From positions 1-29,378 of the IMG/VR virus record IMGVR_UViG_3300038701_002636: a DNA stretch of 29,378 bases. One strand, given 5' to 3'. A program made the translations under genes and the position numbers. Every line of letters begins with the position of its first letter. Within the stretch, counting starts at the first letter, position 1. Shown here one piece after another: positions 28,608 to 29,378 of the stretch. The stretch comes from a virus. The notes below the pieces were generated by a model that saw only the letters and a program-made list of their open reading frames with translations, was not told the origin of the DNA and did not search any database.

Positions 28608-28847
28608 CTACTGCGGCTGGTTGTGATCGCTAAACAGGGTGCCAATACGCTCCAGCTTGTCGGCATTGCATCGAGAGCTGTGCTTCCAGCCCAAGGCCAA
28701 TTCAGCAAATCCCCCCTCAGTGGCCGGGCCCTTCACCGGCTCAGCGCAGGGCGTGGTCAGAGCCTTGGGGATCTCGCGCTCCACATAGACCGGCTCCCGG
28801 CTACATGCGGTCATAAGCATCGCGCAGAAAATCAGACAGCGGCGCAT
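28608..28847 (-). CDS. o-spanin (Rz1-like lipoprotein)
   Basis: 79 aa, ATG at 28845-28847 with AGGAGG upstream. The signal peptide ends in the lipobox LMTAC, giving lipidated C15 (MRRCLIFCAMLMTACSREPV). The mature part is short and polar. It overlaps the end of the i-spanin gene by 47 bases in another frame, the classical overlapping Rz/Rz1 layout. It sits in the outer membrane and pairs with the i-spanin to fuse the two membranes at the last step of lysis. Confidence 0.8.
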   Translation of the reverse strand: MRRCLIFCAMLMTACSREPVYVEREIPKALTTPCAEPVKGPATEGGFAELALGWKHSSRCNADKLERIGTLFSDHNQPQ

Positions 28848-29103
28848 CGTATCCCTCCTGGTTGCGGATGTGGCGCACGGTCGCATCAAGGTCGCGGCGC
28901 TCTTCCTCCATTCGGCTGAGGTGAGCATCCAGCACGCGGGCCGCCGCTGCTGCATCCTCCAGCTGCCTCTCGGCCACGGCCAACGCCCGCTCAGCGGCCC
29001 CCAGATCCTCGCGCAGTTGCCCATTTCGCCAAAGCAGAAAGCCCGCCCCCCCCATGCAGAGGACAGCGAGGCTCAGGGCGCCTATGGCGAGGTATCGGCT
29101 CAC
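28801..29103 (-). CDS. i-spanin (Rz-like)
   Basis: 100 aa, GTG start at 29101-29103 overlapping the endolysin stop as GTGA. One N-terminal membrane helix (YLAIGALSLAVLCMGGAGFL) is followed by a long periplasmic coiled coil (QLREDLGAAERALAVAERQL, RMEEERRDLDATVRHIRNQE). It partners the o-spanin encoded over its 3' end. Confidence 0.8.
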   Translation of the reverse strand: MSRYLAIGALSLAVLCMGGAGFLLWRNGQLREDLGAAERALAVAERQLEDAAAAARVLDAHLSRMEEERRDLDATVRHIRNQEGYDAPLSDFLRDAYDRM

Positions 29104-29378
29104 AGGAACGCATCCTTGGCGGCCAGCAGCACGGCGCGGGCGATAGCACGCTTTTCGTGTGGCTCATCCGTCGCCTGCTGACCGCGTGGGGAAGACCCAA
29201 AGAACGGCTCGATCAGGATCGCCGGCGCCTGCCCGCTCATCAAGCTTTCAGAGCCGCGCCCACTGCGACGGATCTTGACGCCGCGGTCCCGAAGATCCAG
29301 CGCCTCAATCAAGCGCCCCTGCATCGCGTCCGCGAAGGCCAGAGACTTCCGGGAGCCAGAGGAAAGAACCTCGGTGCT
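29100..29378 (-). CDS. N-acetylmuramoyl-L-alanine amidase endolysin (C-terminal part)
   Basis: Only the last 92 residues are in the window; the frame is open to the right edge. The sequence GSRKSLAFADAMQGRLIEAL then GVKIRR and PAILIEPFFGS matches the C-terminal half of Amidase_3 enzymes, including the catalytic Glu strand (ILIEP) and the helix before it. It cleaves the amide bond between MurNAc and the stem peptide. Followed by the spanin genes, as in a normal lysis cassette. The zinc-ligand half and any export signal are outside the window. Confidence 0.82.
   Translation of the reverse strand, partial: STEVLSSGSRKSLAFADAMQGRLIEALDLRDRGVKIRRSGRGSESLMSGQAPAILIEPFFGSSPRGQQATDEPHEKRAIARAVLLAAKDAFL

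Noticed and set aside
28500-29378. Host chromosome beyond the attachment site
   Set aside because: The genes there are overlapping spanins and an amidase endolysin, which are phage lysis genes.

Overview
The window reads as about 29 kb of a temperate tailed-phage genome from an alphaproteobacterial host. A marine Rhodobacterales / Roseobacter-type host is the most likely. Evidence is the high GC, dense stop-start (ATGA, TAATG) gene overlaps, the gene families present, and an attachment site made from the 3' half of a tRNA-Thr(TGT) gene. The portal is of the podovirus head-to-tail connector type, so a short-tailed particle is inferred.

Layout. (1) 1-6848, minus strand: morphogenesis genes. 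Read in transcription order from high to low coordinate they are a small-terminase-like protein, a ribbon-helix-helix regulator with a five-copy GTATATAC operator array, a Tat-like-leader protein, a zincin-like protein, the large terminase, two small proteins, the portal, a small head gene, a scaffold-like protein, and the first codons of what is probably the major capsid protein. (2) 6919-11028: small genes either side of a divergent promoter pair, each promoter with the same dyad in its spacer. The rightward side carries a DUF3560 protein, a zinc-ribbon protein, a cytosine-C5 methyltransferase-like protein and an HTH protein. (3) 10994-16144, minus strand: replication operon with an acidic protein, a RuvC-like nuclease, a replication initiator carrying an iteron origin inside its own gene, a DnaB helicase and an XRE regulator. 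(4) 16251-19514: lysogeny/communication region with a secreted protein, two divergent small HTH regulators (Cro-like and CI-like), then a LuxR-type receptor and a LuxI-type acyl-homoserine-lactone synthase. (5) 19777-28379, plus strand: recombination and early-gene operon (coiled-coil protein, RecE-like exonuclease, RecT annealase, many small proteins, YbcO-like nuclease, C39-like cysteine peptidase), ending in excisionase and tyrosine integrase. (6) 28397-28577: attP with a tRNA-Thr core and arm-type repeats. (7) 28608-29378, minus strand: o-spanin, i-spanin and the C-terminal part of an amidase endolysin.

The standout feature is region 4. A complete luxR-luxI pair sits beside the phage's own repressor genes. 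Six copies of one dyad (TAGTK-N4-MACTA) link the regulator promoters, the luxR promoter and the region just after luxI, and a hairpin covers the luxI ribosome binding site. The simplest reading, which is inference, is a phage that makes and senses its own quorum signal to set the lysis-lysogeny decision.

Phage genes lie on both sides of the attachment site, so the sequence is in attP (circular or virion) arrangement, or is a tandem prophage. It is not a simple prophage end with host DNA beyond it.
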